From Bretschneidera sinensis (Eukaryota; Streptophyta; Magnoliopsida; Brassicales; Akaniaceae), in the NCBI GenBank assembly GCA_023935145.1, contig CM043702.1:106999088-107063087 (forward strand): a stretch of 64,000 bases of DNA, read 5' to 3'. Of this stretch, positions 23,654 to 35,818 are shown one piece after another. The notes under the pieces are model-generated. The model worked only from the letters and a program-made list of their open reading frames with translations, had not been told where the DNA came from and did no database searches. A program made the translations under genes and the position numbers. Each line of letters opens with the position of its first letter. The first letter of the stretch is position 1.

Positions 23654-25526
23654 TGATAGGAACACTTTGTGTTACGTTTTTAATGCCTTTCCTACCCTAT
23701 TTGGCTTTGTAATTCTCTTAACTTTGTTATTTTGAGCTTAGTTTCTTTTCTTAGTATTTAGAAAGCTTATGAACGTGGGAATGGTAAAATAAGGTGCTAA
23801 AATGAGTTTTCCTAGTTACTTTAGGAAATCTAAGTGGATTAAGAAAATAGTCTTATCATTCTAAAAAACTTTTCTAATTATGGAAACTTTCCTTAACTAT
23901 TATTTTCTGATTTCTTTGTAGGGTTCCACATTGGAATTATTTGGATGATGTGTCAAAACACAAGAGAATATTGGAGTCCATTAGTGACATGGGTATGTCC
24001 AACCTAACATGGGCTTGCCCAACAAAAGATCACATAATCTCTTGTCAACTAAACAAGGTGCAAGGTCCAAGCCCAAAGTGGAGGAAGATTCAGATGCAAC
24101 AGCCTACTGGATTTTGGCCCATCATAACTGGCCCAAACAATATATTTTTGAGACTTTCTTAGGTCTAAATTGAAGTTCAAGACGTCTTCTTTCTAGCCCA
24201 ACAAGTTTCCGCTCATTTGGAGATGTGTGGAAGAAGATATGACCGTTTGAATTCTACTAGTTGGGTCCTCCTGAAATTTCGGGATTGTATTCCTCTTTCT
24301 TACTTTTGGCCATTCCTTGATTCTTTGCATGTTTTAGGGATTGTTTCCTTACATGTTTCATGGCTTGTTTTTAGCATTGTTTTCTTGCTTTTCCTAAGCT
24401 TAGAGGGTTGTTCTAAGCTCTATAAATAGGGTGTTTGTAAGCTGAAAGAGATGATCTTTTCTCTTGGAACCATCTCTACTCAAAATTCAAGAAGCAAAAG
24501 GCTGAAACACTCCACCATTCCATCTCCAATTGTGAGCACATTAGGACTTTTCCAAAATGTGTTCTCCTTCATCTATCATCATAGCCGTGAGGTTCATCAC
24601 CATTAACATCTCAAGCTTCCTTGAGTGTGTTCAAGAAGTGTACCCCTTACGGCTATTCTTTTTAATTGTTTCAGCCTTGGATTCTTATGTTAGAGATTAT
24701 TATTAATTCAATGAGTTGGTTAATTTTCAGATTTATTCTTTAATGTTTTTTAATTGTTCATGATATGTAGACATATTAATTCATTACATATGTTGAATTT
24801 TCAGTTCTATTATATTGAAAACTTTGATATTGCAAATCATTGAAGCCATAATCGCACTTTCGATCACCTAATTGATCTGGAGTACGATTTAAAGTGGTAA
24901 AAGCTATGAACAATAGCCAATGTTCTGGAAATTGCATGTTCTTTATCCATGGACTTTTTCATAGGAATAAGGAACTTGTTATTAAATCATAATTGCTTTT
25001 GATCTTAATGATTTGTTTAAGTAATTGTAAGGATGCGCTGAGTATTAACTTGATTGCTTAAACAAAATAACTAGCTGATGGACTTTTCCTAAGCTTAGTG
25101 ATTATCTAAGAAGGAATTTATAAAGTGCATGATCTCTTTAGGCTTGCACTTTGATTCAATTCTGATATGTGATTGAGGCACGAATTCGTTGTCTACATTG
25201 AAACAATTTGATTAGTCATTTGACAAACTTGATTTTCTGAATTGTGAGAGAAAATGATCAATTGTAAATAATTGTTCTTTAATTTCCTTAGTAAAGTTAG
25301 TAAAAGAAAAATCAGATCATGAAAACCCCCTAATCTTGTGTAATGTTAATAGATGTAGAATTATATTTGTTTATAAACTGCTAATTAAACCAATCAAATC
25401 ATTTTTTATTTTTATGACTCTTTAGTATAGAGTACCCGCAATCCCCGGCCAATAACGATACCCTACTAATCACTTTACTACAATCTTCCGCAGGGTTTGT
25501 TGATGACCGAAATAAACGGTCTATCA
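23654..25526 (+). repeat. 3' LTR of element C
   Basis: 1873 bases from TGATAGGAACACTTTGTGTT to CGGTCTATCA. Complete, with TATA box and 24-base repeats. Confidence 0.95.
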
Positions 25527-27773
25527 CTTTAAAACCTCAAGGTAACGAACAAAACCCTAAACACTCTTTTGATTCTAATCCTTTTGCTCGTGTACCTTTT
25601 CCTAGTACGTTTGTCAAAACCAAGAAGGATGAATCTGATCAGGCCATCTTGGAGATTTTTAAGAAGGTACAAGTCAACATACCTTTGATTGAGTGCTTGA
25701 AGCAAGTGCCAAGATATGCCAAGTTTCTGAAGGAGCTTTGCACTACAAGGAGGCAGACTCGTGAGAAGGAGCTGGTGAAGTTGAATGAGACAGTCTCTGC
25801 TGTCATCCAAAGGAAATTGCCACCAAAGCTTAAGGATCCAGGGAGTTTTTCTATTCCTTGTGTGATTGGTACCAACAAATTTGATAATGTCATGCTAGAC
25901 TTAGGAGCTTCAATTAATGTGATGCCTTATAGTCTTTATGCTTTTTTAGAGCTAGGTGCACTTAAAAGTGATAATGTTGTTATCCAATTGGCTGATCGAT
26001 CTAATAAGTATCCTAAAGGATACGTTGAAGATGTTCTTGTGCAAGTAAATCAACTCATTTTTCCTGCAGACTTCTATATCATTGATATGGAAGATTCGCC
26101 CCTAAATTCTACTCCGTTGCTTTTAGGGCGCCCATTCATGAGGACCGCAAGAACAAAGATCAATGTTTATGAGGAACTCTAACCATGGAATTTGATAATG
26201 AAGTTATACGCTTCAACATCTTTGAAGCCATGAGGTATCCATTGACTGACATTAAACCCTGTTTTTCTATTGATGATATTAACTCACTTGCGCAGAGATT
26301 TTTGGAAGCAATGGAAGAGGATGAGTTGAAAGTAACACTCTCTCAAGGAGTTGGTTATACTGAGAATGGAGAATCCATTTCTAGGGCTGAGTTAGAGAAG
26401 GCTGAAGAGCCCATTGTGATCAAAACCGTAGCCTCCCTTGAGGCCCGGCCCATATTACCAAGGTCTATTCCTCCTTTGTCCTTTCCTATTTCCACTAACA
26501 AAATGTTACCTTCAGTGATACAGGCCCCTACACTTGAGCTTAAAGTTTTGCCAGATCACTTGAAGTATGTCTTTTTGGGGGACAAGGAGACGCTGCCTGT
26601 TATTATATCCTCGAAGTTGGAGGAAGACCAAGAAAAGAAGCTTGTGGACGTTCTGAAGAAGTACAAGACCGCCATTGGTTGGACTTTGGCAGATATCAAG
26701 GGAATTAGCCCAACCATGTGCGTCCATAAGATCTTGTTGGAGGATGGTGCCAAACCCACCAGAGATGCCCAGAGACGCCTACATCCACCTATGATCAAGG
26801 TTGTGCAAGATGAGGTAATTAAATTACTTAATTGTGGCGTTATTTACCCTATTTCAGATAGCAAGTGGGTGTCTCTTGTTCAAGTTGTGCCAAAGAAGTC
26901 AGGAGTTACTGTGGTAAAGAATGAGGAGAATGAGCTTGTACCTCAAAGAGTGGTAACTGGTTATCGAGTTTGCATAGACTATAGGAAGCTCAATGCTTCA
27001 ACAAGAAAGGACCATTTCCCTCTGCCCTTCATCGACCAGATGCTCGAGAGGTTAGCTGGTTATCCTTTTTATTGTTTTTTGGATGGATATAGTGGGTACA
27101 ACCAGATCTGTATAGCGCAAGAGGACCAAGAGGAGACCACCTTCACTTGCCCTTTTGGCACTTATGCCTACAGACGTATGTCATTCGGATTGTGCAATGC
27201 ACCAGGTACGTTTCAACGTTGTATGCTCTCCATTCTCTCTGAATACATCGAGAATATCATTGAGGTCTTTATGGATGATTTTAGTGTCTTTGGTAGAGAT
27301 TTTGATGCATGCTTAGGAAATTTGGAACTTATTCCGAAACGTTGTGTTGAAACTAACTTGGTTCTAAATTGGGAAAAATGTCACTTCATGGTGACTCAAG
27401 GGATTGTTTTAGGACATATCATATCTGCTAGGGGGATTGAGATTGATAAATCTAAGGTAGATCTTGTGCGTTACTTACCCTCTCCCACTTGTGTGAGAGA
27501 GGTTCGTTCGTTTCTTGGTCATGCAGGATTTTACAGGAGGTTTATTAAGGATTTCTCCAATGTATCAAGGCCTTTGTGCCGTTTACTTCAGAAGGACACT
27601 CCCTTCGAGTTTGATGAGGAGTGCAAGAAAGCTTTTGAGAAGCTGAAGGAGTTATTGACTACTGCTCCCATCATGTCTTCACCTAATTGGTCCTTACCTT
27701 TTGAATTGATGTGTGACGCCTCAAATTACGCCGTTGGGGCTGTTTTGGGACAAAGAATGGACAAGAAGCCATA
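25527..27773 (+). pseudogene. Element P gag end, protease and RT
   Basis: Starts mid-frame at a position equivalent to about residue 255 of G pol. Protease with LDLGAS and LLLGRPF ends at 26182 through a one-base loss in a G run (GAGGAACT instead of GAGGGAACT). The next frame (26185-27773) carries the linker and RT with [15 protein letters not shown] and the catalytic FMDDFSVFG, and reaches the start of RNase H (CDASNYAVG), where the solo LTR interrupts at 27774. Substitutions such as MSFGLCNAP for MPFGLCNAP show decay. Confidence 0.9.
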
Positions 27774-28593
27774 TGATACCGGATTTAAATAGAATTGAAG
27801 GAAACTAAACAAACAAACAACAAAATGAAAGATAGGAGTTCACCGCCCAAGAGATAACACCAAAGGGATACAGAATATCACCACCCAAAGGATTAACACA
27901 AGGGATACAGAACTATAGGAATTCACCACTCTAAGGATTATACCAAAGAGATACAGAATTACAAGAAGAAGAAAACTCTCTTCTAAAAGCCAAAGGCTGA
28001 TTTCAATTTATAAACTCAAGTCTGATTTTTCAACTTACAAACACAAGTATTTATAGAGCTTAGAACAACCCTCTAAGCTTAGGACAAGCAAGAAAACAAG
28101 GCATAAAACATGCAAGCAAACAATCCCTAAAACATGCAAGCAAACAATCCATAAAACATGCAATGAAACAATCCCTAAAACAAGGAAGGAGACAATCCCT
28201 AAAATATGCAAGGAATCAAGGAAAAGGCCAAAAGAAGAATACAATCCCGGAATTTCAGGAGGACCCAACTGGCATAATTCAAACGGTCATATCTTCTTCC
28301 ACACATCTCCAAATGGGCTGAAACTCATTGGGTTGGAAAGATGACATCTTGAACTTCAATTTAGGCTTAAGAAAGTCTCAAAAAGCAGATCGTTTGGGCT
28401 TGTTATGATGGGCCTAAATCTAATAGGCTGTTGCATCCGAATCTTCTTCCACTTTGGGCTTGGACCTTGCACCTTGCTTAGTTGATAAGAGATTTTGTTA
28501 TTTTTTGTTGGGCAGGCCCATGTTAGGTTGGACATACCCATTTCATGAGGCCTTATTTGTTAGGTTAAAGGTTTGTTGGACACACCTGTGTCA
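27774..28593 (-). mobile_element. Solo LTR of the F family, inserted in P RNase H
   Basis: 820 bases; on the minus strand it starts TGACACAGGTGTGTCC and ends TTAAATCCGGTATCA, matching the F LTRs (796 bases each). Flanked by the duplication CCATA (27769-27773 and 28594-28598), with P RNase H continuing on both sides. The extra 24 bases are one additional promoter repeat. It shows that the family inserted at least twice here and that recombination between LTRs removed one interior. Confidence 0.93.
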
Positions 28594-29746
28594 CCATATG
28601 CCATCTACTATGCCTCTAGGACACTCAATGATGCTCAACTAAACTATTCCACAACTGCAAAATAGCTCCTTACTGTTGTTTTTGCCTTAGATAAATTTCG
28701 CTCTTATTTACTTCAAACTAAAGTTGTTGTTTATACTGATCATGCAGCTTTGAAGTATCTGATGACAAAGAAAGAGACCAAACCGAGACTGATTAGATGG
28801 GTGCTTTTGCTTCAAGAATTTGATTTGGAGATCAAGGACAAGAAAGGGAGTGAAAACTTGGTAGCTGACCATTTGAGCAGACTTGTTCATGAGGAGGACG
28901 TCCTACCCGTGCAAGAATCATTCCCAGATGAGCAACTCTTTGGGATTGAGGTAAGTGAGCCTTGGTATGCTGATATTGTGAATTATTTAGTTACTAGGCA
29001 ATTTCCTGACACTTTACCTCGTTCTAATAAAGAAAAACTTAAGCATATGGCTAGGCATTACATATGGGATGAACTTTATTTGTGGAAGCATTGTAATGAT
29101 CAAATCATTAGGAGGTGTGTCCCTGAATTTGAGAATAAATCGATACTTGCCTTTTGTCATTCTGAGTCTTGTGGTGGACACTTTGGTGCTTGTAGGACAG
29201 CCCGTAAGGATTGGAGCAAAAGACTTGATTATGCACTTTGGGCTTATATGACAGCTTACAATACACCAATTGGGATGTCTCCATTCAGACTTGTCTATGG
29301 TAAAACGTGTCACTTACCAGTTGAGCTTGAGCATAGGGCATGGTGGGCTGTTAAGTCTTTCAACATGGACATTGATGAGGCTGGTTTACATAGAAAACTC
29401 CAACTGAATGAACTTGAGGAAATCAGAAACGAGGCATATGATAGTGCATGGATCTACAAGGAGAAAACTAGAGCTTTTCATGATAAGATGATCCGTGGCA
29501 AGGCCTTTGTTGTGGGCCAAAAAGTTATTCTCTTCCATTCTAGACTTAAACGTTTTCCTGGTAAGTTATGTTCTAGATGGGTGGGTTCATTCATTGTCAC
29601 TAATATTTTGGGTGGGGCCAAAAAGTGACAAAACTGGAAATGAATTCAAGGTGAATGGTCATTGCTTGAAACCTTACTATGAGGCTTTTGAAGAGCACAC
29701 TATGGAGGATGTTCCCCTCCTAGAGGTGCCATTCACAAAGGACTAA
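28594..29746 (+). pseudogene. Element P RNase H and integrase with in-frame core deletion
   Basis: Continues RNase H after the CCATA duplication; a TAG replaces a glutamate codon near 28665. Then [17 protein letters not shown] and the integrase zinc-region histidines ([11 protein letters not shown]). At about 29210 TARK joins directly to DWSKRL, an in-frame loss of about 167 residues holding the zinc-finger cysteines and all three catalytic D, D, E residues; both sides share AAGG. Near 29610 an indel replaces the NIFPHGAMQ segment, shifting the frame before the C-terminal [14 protein letters not shown] end. Confidence 0.88.
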
Positions 29747-30547
29747 AAACGAGGTACAAAGTCTAGGCTGAAAGACTGTAAACATTAAAGCGCTGCTTGG
29801 GAGGCAACCCAATTCAACCGAAGCTGTGGATGAGTCATTAACACAGATTTGCATTCTCTTTGTGTCTTCCATTTACGTTGGATGATCTTTATAAGTTATT
29901 TGTTTTGTGTGATTTTCGTAAGTACCTTACCCATGTTTATATTCTATATTACATGCTTATTCTGATATACATTGAAGACAATGTACGATTTAAGTGAGGG
30001 AGAAGGATTTACATCTTTTTGAGTCATATCATTTCTTTTTAGGTTTTAGGACCTCTTCCAACTCAATGATGAAACTGATTCTTAATGGTTTTTAAAGAGT
30101 TTGAGCATACTTTTAAAGATAAAACAAGAAATTGAGTTAATTTGCTTATATTGTAGTCATACTTGGAAATTGAAATTTTGATGCACATTAGCCTTGATTT
30201 GAGTAATCTGTTGCCTTAGAGTGAAGCATGGAGACATATCGAATCATATTTGCATAATCCCACAATATTTGTGAGTTTTTCGAGCCTTGTAATTGATTCA
30301 TTATGCATATCAATTCAAATTCTCTTCTGAGTGCATCTTTTGAATATAATGTTTTCTAGAACTTGCTTTTAAACCACTTGAGACGATCGTACATGTTCAG
30401 ATTTGGAGAAGACGGAGGCAAATTAGGATTTTACCACCATGACTAAATAGCCTTTAACCTGATCATGATTTGACCCCTAGATAGCATTTTGAGCCTGAAT
30501 TAGCTTATTTTCTTCATTAACCCACATTCATTTACCCTTACGAACTT
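29747..30547 (+). other. 3' non-coding region of element P, first part
   Basis: Contains the post-pol motif AAAGCGCTGCTTGGGAGGC (29787-29805) and the hairpin TACATTG/CAATGTA (29968-29985). Ends with AACTT (30543-30547), the left target duplication of element G. It continues at 45548. Confidence 0.85.
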
Positions 30548-32427
30548 TGATAGACCGTTTATTTCGGTCATCAACAAACCCTGCAGAAGATTATAGTAAA
30601 GTGATTAGTAGGGTATCGTTATTGGCCGGGGATTGCGGGTACTCTATACTAAAGAGTCATAAAAATAATAAAAAAAATGATTTGATTGGTTTAATTAGCA
30701 ATTTATAAACAAATATAAATCTACATCTATTAACATTACACAAGATTATGGGGTTTTCATGATCTGATTTTTCTTTTTACTAATTTTACTCAGGAAATTA
30801 AAGAACAATTATTTACAATTGATCATTTTCTCTCACAATTCAGAAAATCAAGTTTGTTAAATGACTAATCAAATTGTTTCAATGTAGACAACGAATTTGT
30901 ACCTCAATCACATATCAGAATTGAATCAAAGTGCAAGCCTAAAGAGATCATGCACTTTATAAATTCCTTCTTAGATAATCACTAAGCTTAGGAAAAGTCC
31001 ATCAGCTAGTTATTTTGTTTAAGCAATCAAGTTAATACTCAGCGCATCCTTACAATTACTTAAACAAATCATTAAGATCAAAAAGAATTATGATTCAATA
31101 ACATGTTCCTTATTCCTATGAAAAAGTCCATGGATAAAGAACATGCAATTTCCAGAACATTAGCTATTGTTCATAGCTTTTACCACTTTAAATCATACTC
31201 CAGATCAATTAGGTGATCGAAAGTGCGATTATGGCTTCAATGATTTGCAATATCAAAGTTTTCAATATAACAGAACTGAAAATTCAACATATGTAATGAA
31301 TTAATATGTCTACATATCATGAACAATTCAAAAACATTAAAGAATAAATCTGAAAATTAACAAACTCATTGAATTAATAATAATCTCTAACATAAGAATC
31401 CAAGGCTGAAACAATTAAAAAGAATAGCCGTAAGGGGTACACTTCTTGAACACACTCAAGGAAGCTTGAGATGTTAATGGTGATGAACCTCACGGCTATG
31501 ATGATAGATGAAGGAGAACACATTTTGGAAAAGTCCTAATGTGCTCACAATTGGAGATGGAATGGTGGAGTGTTTCAGCCTTTTGCTTCTTGAATTTTGA
31601 GTAGAGATGGTTCCAAGAGAAAAGATGATCTCTTTCAACTTATAAACACCCTATTTATAGAGCTTAGAACAACCCTCTAAGCTTAGGAAAAGCAAGAAAA
31701 TAATGCTAAAAACAAGCCATGAAACATGCAAGGAAACAATCCCTAAAACATGCAAGGAAACAAGGAATGGCCAAAAGTAAGAAAGAGGAATACAATCCCG
31801 AAATTTCAGGAGGACCCAACTAGTAGAATTCAAACGGTCATATCTTCTTCCACACATCTCCAAATGAGCTGAAACTTGTTGGGCTGGAAAGAAGACGTCT
31901 TGAACTTCAATTTGGACCTAAGAAAGTCTCAAAAATGATATTGTTTCGGCCTGTTATGATGGGCCAAAATCCAGTAGGCTGTTGCATCCGAATCTTCCTC
32001 TACTTTGGGCTTGGACCTTGCACCTTGCTTAGTTGACAAGAGATTATGTGATTTTTTGTTGGGCAAGCCCATGTTAGGTTGGACATACCCATGTCACTAA
32101 TGGACTCCAATATTCTCTTGTGTTTTGACACATCATCCAAATAATTCCAAGGTGGAACCCTACAAAGAAATCAGCAAATAATAGATAAGGAAAGTTTCCA
32201 TAATTAGAAAAGTTTCTTAGAATGATAAGACTATTTTCTTAATCCACTTAGATTTCCTAAAGTAACTAGGAAAACTCATTTTAGCGCCTTATTTTACCAT
32301 TCCCACGTTCACAAGCTTTTTAAATACTAAGAAAAGAAACTAAGCTCAAAATAACAAAGTTAAGAGAATTGCAAAGCCAAATAGGGTAGGAAAGGCATTA
32401 AAAACGTAACACAAAGTGTTCCTATCA
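30548..32427 (-). repeat. 3' LTR of element G
   Basis: 1880 bases; on the plus strand from TGATAGACCGTTTATTTCGG to GTGTTCCTATCA. Pairs with 43669-45547. Confidence 0.95.
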
Positions 32428-32869
32428 AATTCTCCCACACTTAGCTTTGGCTAGTCCCTTAGCAAAACAACAGTATGTAACCTAGTAGAATCTCAAGAGA
32501 AACAACATAAACTAAATGACACCACAATGACATAACACAAATTAAATGACTCTAATCCTTCCAACTTATGTCTCAGAGATCCCTTAGGCAATATGGTATA
32601 ATAAAGTACGGAGAGCACAAGTTTACCTCAAATAAACAAGCTACGGAGTTATTAAGATTATATAACATTCGTACTTTGAGCGTGTGTGTGTGAATAATCA
32701 GCAAAGAGTAAGTGTAATATGCCACCCTCGAGTTAATGCACAAATAGTATCAAATTTTACTTCTCACAATGCATCACTCTGGTTTTCACTCATTTAAATG
32801 TGGTGCTAGCTATACTAATTACTCAATCACTTGTGAAAACAGTTTAAACCATAGGCTTGCTTGTGCACC
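32428..32869 (-). other. 3' non-coding region of element G, LTR-proximal part
   Basis: Polypurine tract on the minus strand TAAGTGTGGGAGAATT (32428-32443; one G to A change), then the GGGAC-loop hairpin (32446-32467). Ends in GCACC, the left duplication of F. Confidence 0.8.
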
Positions 32870-33665
32870 TGACACAGGTGTGTCCAACAAACCTTTAACC
32901 TAATAAATAAGGCCTCATGAAATGGGTATGTCCAACCTAACATGGGCATGCCCAACAAAAAATAACAAAATCTCTTATCAACTAAGCAAGATGCAACATC
33001 CAAGCCCAAAGTGGAAGAAGATTCGGATGCAATAGCCTATTAGATTTAGGCCCATCATAACAGGCCCAAACGATCTGCTTTTTGAGACTTTCTTAAGCCT
33101 AAATTGAAGTTCAAGATGTCATCTTTCCAACCCAATAAGTTTCAGCCCATTTGGAGATGTGTGGAAGAAGATATGACCGTTTGAATTCTGCTAGTTGGGT
33201 CCTCCTGAAATTCCGGGATTGTACTATTCTTTTGGCCTTTTCCTTGATTCCTTGCATGTTTTAGGGATTGTCTCCTTCCTTGTTTTAGGGATTGTTTCAT
33301 TGCATGTTTTATGGATTGTTTGCTTGCATGTTTTAGGGATTGTTTGCTTGCTTGTCCTAAGCTTAGAGGGTTGTTCTAAGCTCTATAAATACTTGTGTTT
33401 GTAAGTTGAAAAATGAGACTTGAGTTTATAAATTGAAATCAGCCTTTGGCTTTTAGAAGAGAGTTTTCTCCTTCTTGTAATTCTGTATCTCTTTGGTATA
33501 ATCCTTAGAGTGGTGAATTCCTATAGTTCTGTATCCCTTGTGTTAATCCTTTGGGTGGTGATATTCTATATCCCTTTGGTGTTATCTCTTGGGTGGTGAA
33601 CTCTTATCTTTCATTTTGTTGTTTGTTTGTTTAGTTTCCTTCAATTCTATTTAAATCCGGTATCA
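32870..33665 (+). repeat. 5' LTR of element F
   Basis: 796 bases from TGACACAGGTGTGTCC to AATCCGGTATCA. About 32920-33408 is homologous to the promoter part of the P/G/H/C LTR. Four 24-base repeats (33250-33356), a TATA box (33384-33391) and three degenerate repeats of about 40 bases in U5 (33481-33607). Confidence 0.95.
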
Positions 33666-33668
33666 AAT

Positions 33669-33680
33669 TGGTATCAGAGC
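33669..33680 (+). other. Primer-binding site (initiator tRNA-Met) of element F
   Basis: TGGTATCAGAGC, three bases after the LTR, complementary to the 3' end of plant initiator tRNA-Met. A different primer from all the Athila-like elements here. Confidence 0.95.
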
Positions 33681-33734
33681 TTTGGTTTCTCAAGTGTGAT
33701 ATCTAACACCTTGATTTCCATAGTTCTTGTTATT

Positions 33735-35818
33735 ATGGCTGGTCGTGGTCGTCGTGGTCAAGCTATTCCAATAGCAGCTCCAGCACCACAAGGAGATCTG
33801 CGAGATATCGAGATGGAAGCCTTGAGGAGACAAGTGCAGCGACTCAAACAACACCTAGAGCGTTATGGAACTTCTGAACATGGTGCCTCTCATCATGGCT
33901 CAGACGTTGAAGTTTCCAGCAATGATGGAGACGAAGTTAATCCTTTTCACCAAGCTCGTAGTCACGCCTCAAGTGACAGCACACCACCTCACCCCCGTGA
34001 GCTAAGAAATCATGTTTTTCGACGTGATTATGATGTCAAGGTGGACATTCCAGAATTTGAGGGAAGGATGCAACCAGATGATTTCATTGATTGGCTTACT
34101 ACCGTTGAGCGAATCTTTGATTTCAAAGATGTTCCAGAAAATCGTAAAGTGAAAGTTGTTGCCATCAAGCTAAGGAAACATGCTTCAATCTGGTGGGAGA
34201 ATTTGAAGAAGCAGCGAGAACGTGAAGGAAGAGTACGTATTACAACATGGGCAAAGATGATGAGAGAGCTAAAAAGAAAGTATTTACCTGACCACTACAA
34301 ACAAGATGCTTTTATGAAATTTCATAATTTCAAGCAAAGGGAGTTGTCCGTGAAGGAGTATACAACAAAGTTTGATCATCTAATGATTTGTTGTGATGTT
34401 GTTAAGCAAGAGGAGCAGATGATAGTCCGCTATCTTGGTGGGTTACGTGTTGAAATCAGTGATGTGGTGCAGCTGCAACCATATTGGACTTATAATGATG
34501 TTTGCAAACTCGCTATGAAGGTGGAGAAGCAACTGAAAGAAAAATGTGGTAATTGTTTTCGATCCTTTATTCAAGATGGAGTTTCTAACCTTGGGAATGG
34601 TTCCACTTCTAAAACCACGACCATACCCAAGACAACCGCGGCCAAACAAAGGAATGAAACTACATCAGGTTCAAATCATCCAATCATTTCCAATACAACT
34701 CGAAGGTGTTTCAAATGTCAAGATTTTGGACATATTGCTTCTGATTGTCCAAATCGTAAAATGGTGTCTCTTGTGGAAGAAGACATGGAAACGGAAGGTG
34801 AGCATGATTTTTCACCAGAATCTAATGAACATGTTGCTGTGGAAGAAGAAATTACTTATGCTGATCGAGGGGAGGCTCTTGTGGTTCAAAGAAGCCTTAA
34901 CATAATCTATGTGGAAGATGAATGGTTGCAGAACAATATTTTTCATACTAGATACACTTCTCATGGAAAGGTCTGTAACGTCATCATTGATGGAGGAGGT
35001 TGTGAAAATGTTGTGGCATCAACAATGGTGGAGAAACCGAAGTTAAAAACTGAAGATCATCCGGAACCTTACAAATTCCATTGGCTTCGCAAAGGCAATG
35101 AAGTGAAGGTAAATAAAAGATGCTTTGTTGAATTTTCCATTGGCAAGAATTATAACGATGTTGTAGTTTGTGACATAGTGCCTATGGATGCATATCATTT
35201 GTTGCTTGGAAGACCTTGGCAGTATGATAGAAAGACTAAGCATGAAGGTTTCAAAAATACTTATTCTTTTGAGAAGGATGGAGTTAAGGTCCTTTTGGTT
35301 CCATTGAAAATGGTTCATGTTCCTAAACCTTCTTTTGAGGAGGGAACTAATTTGTCGACTAGATCTGGGGTTAAGAAAGTATTGATAGAGAATGGTGAAG
35401 ACTTTGCAATTATGGTAAGGGAAGAGAAAGAACCAATAGAAATTCCTCCTTCTTTGATTCCATTCCTCATGGAATTTACTGATGTTGTTCTAGAGGAAAT
35501 TCCCCATGGCCTTCCACCTATGAGAGATATGCAGCATTGCATTGATCTTGTACCAGGATCTGTGTTGCCTAACAAACCAGCCTATCAATTGAACCTTAAG
35601 GAGCATGAAGTATTACAGAGACAAATTGAAGAGTTGATCGAAAAGGGGCTTGTTAGAGAGGGCATGAGCTACCTTATGCTTATGGAGTTTCTACAACCTT
35701 TAATGTCTCAGATCTTTCTCCTTACTTTGAGGATCAAGAAGACCAAATGGACTTGGGGGCAAGTCTTCATCAACCGGGGGAGTCTGACACAGGTGTGTCC
35801 AACAAACCTTTAACCTAA
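33735..35818 (+). pseudogene. Element F gag-protease-RT start joined to pol end
   Basis: Start chosen at MAGRGRRGQ, the first ATG after the PBS. Gag with the capsid core (DFIDWLTTVERIFDFK, ASIWWENLKKQ, EYTTKFDHLM, VRYLGGL), then the zinc knuckle CFKCQDFGHIASDC, then an aspartic protease with active-site DGG (VIIDGGGCENVV; D-S/T-G in most relatives) and LLLGRPW. The frame enters RT (IEELIEKGLVREGMS) and near 35667-35672 passes to the last 45 or so codons of pol in a different frame. That native frame (FNVSDLSPYFED) reads ten codons into the 3' LTR and stops at 35816-35818. RT core, RNase H and integrase are gone, so the element is not autonomous. Confidence 0.9.

Larger units (their letters stand above)
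17130..25526 (+). mobile_element. Element C: Athila-like retrotransposon with truncated 5' LTR and two large pol deletions
   Basis: Plus-strand element: partial 5' LTR (17130-18455), PBS, gag-protease, remnants of RNase H and integrase, 3' non-coding region and complete 3' LTR (23654-25526). Its right edge abuts P sequence resuming with CTTTAAAACC. The left edge is the TGG junction with H, so no target duplication can be tested. Confidence 0.9.

Noticed and set aside
10346..25526. H and C as one element with inverted terminal repeats, since full-length LTRs face each other
   Set aside because: Each LTR has its own polypurine tract and the interior has two opposed coding halves with a microhomology junction, so it is a rearrangement of two elements.
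33250..33356. Regular 24-base repeats resembling a CRISPR array
   Set aside because: Units are directly tandem without spacers, diverged from each other, in a eukaryotic LTR.
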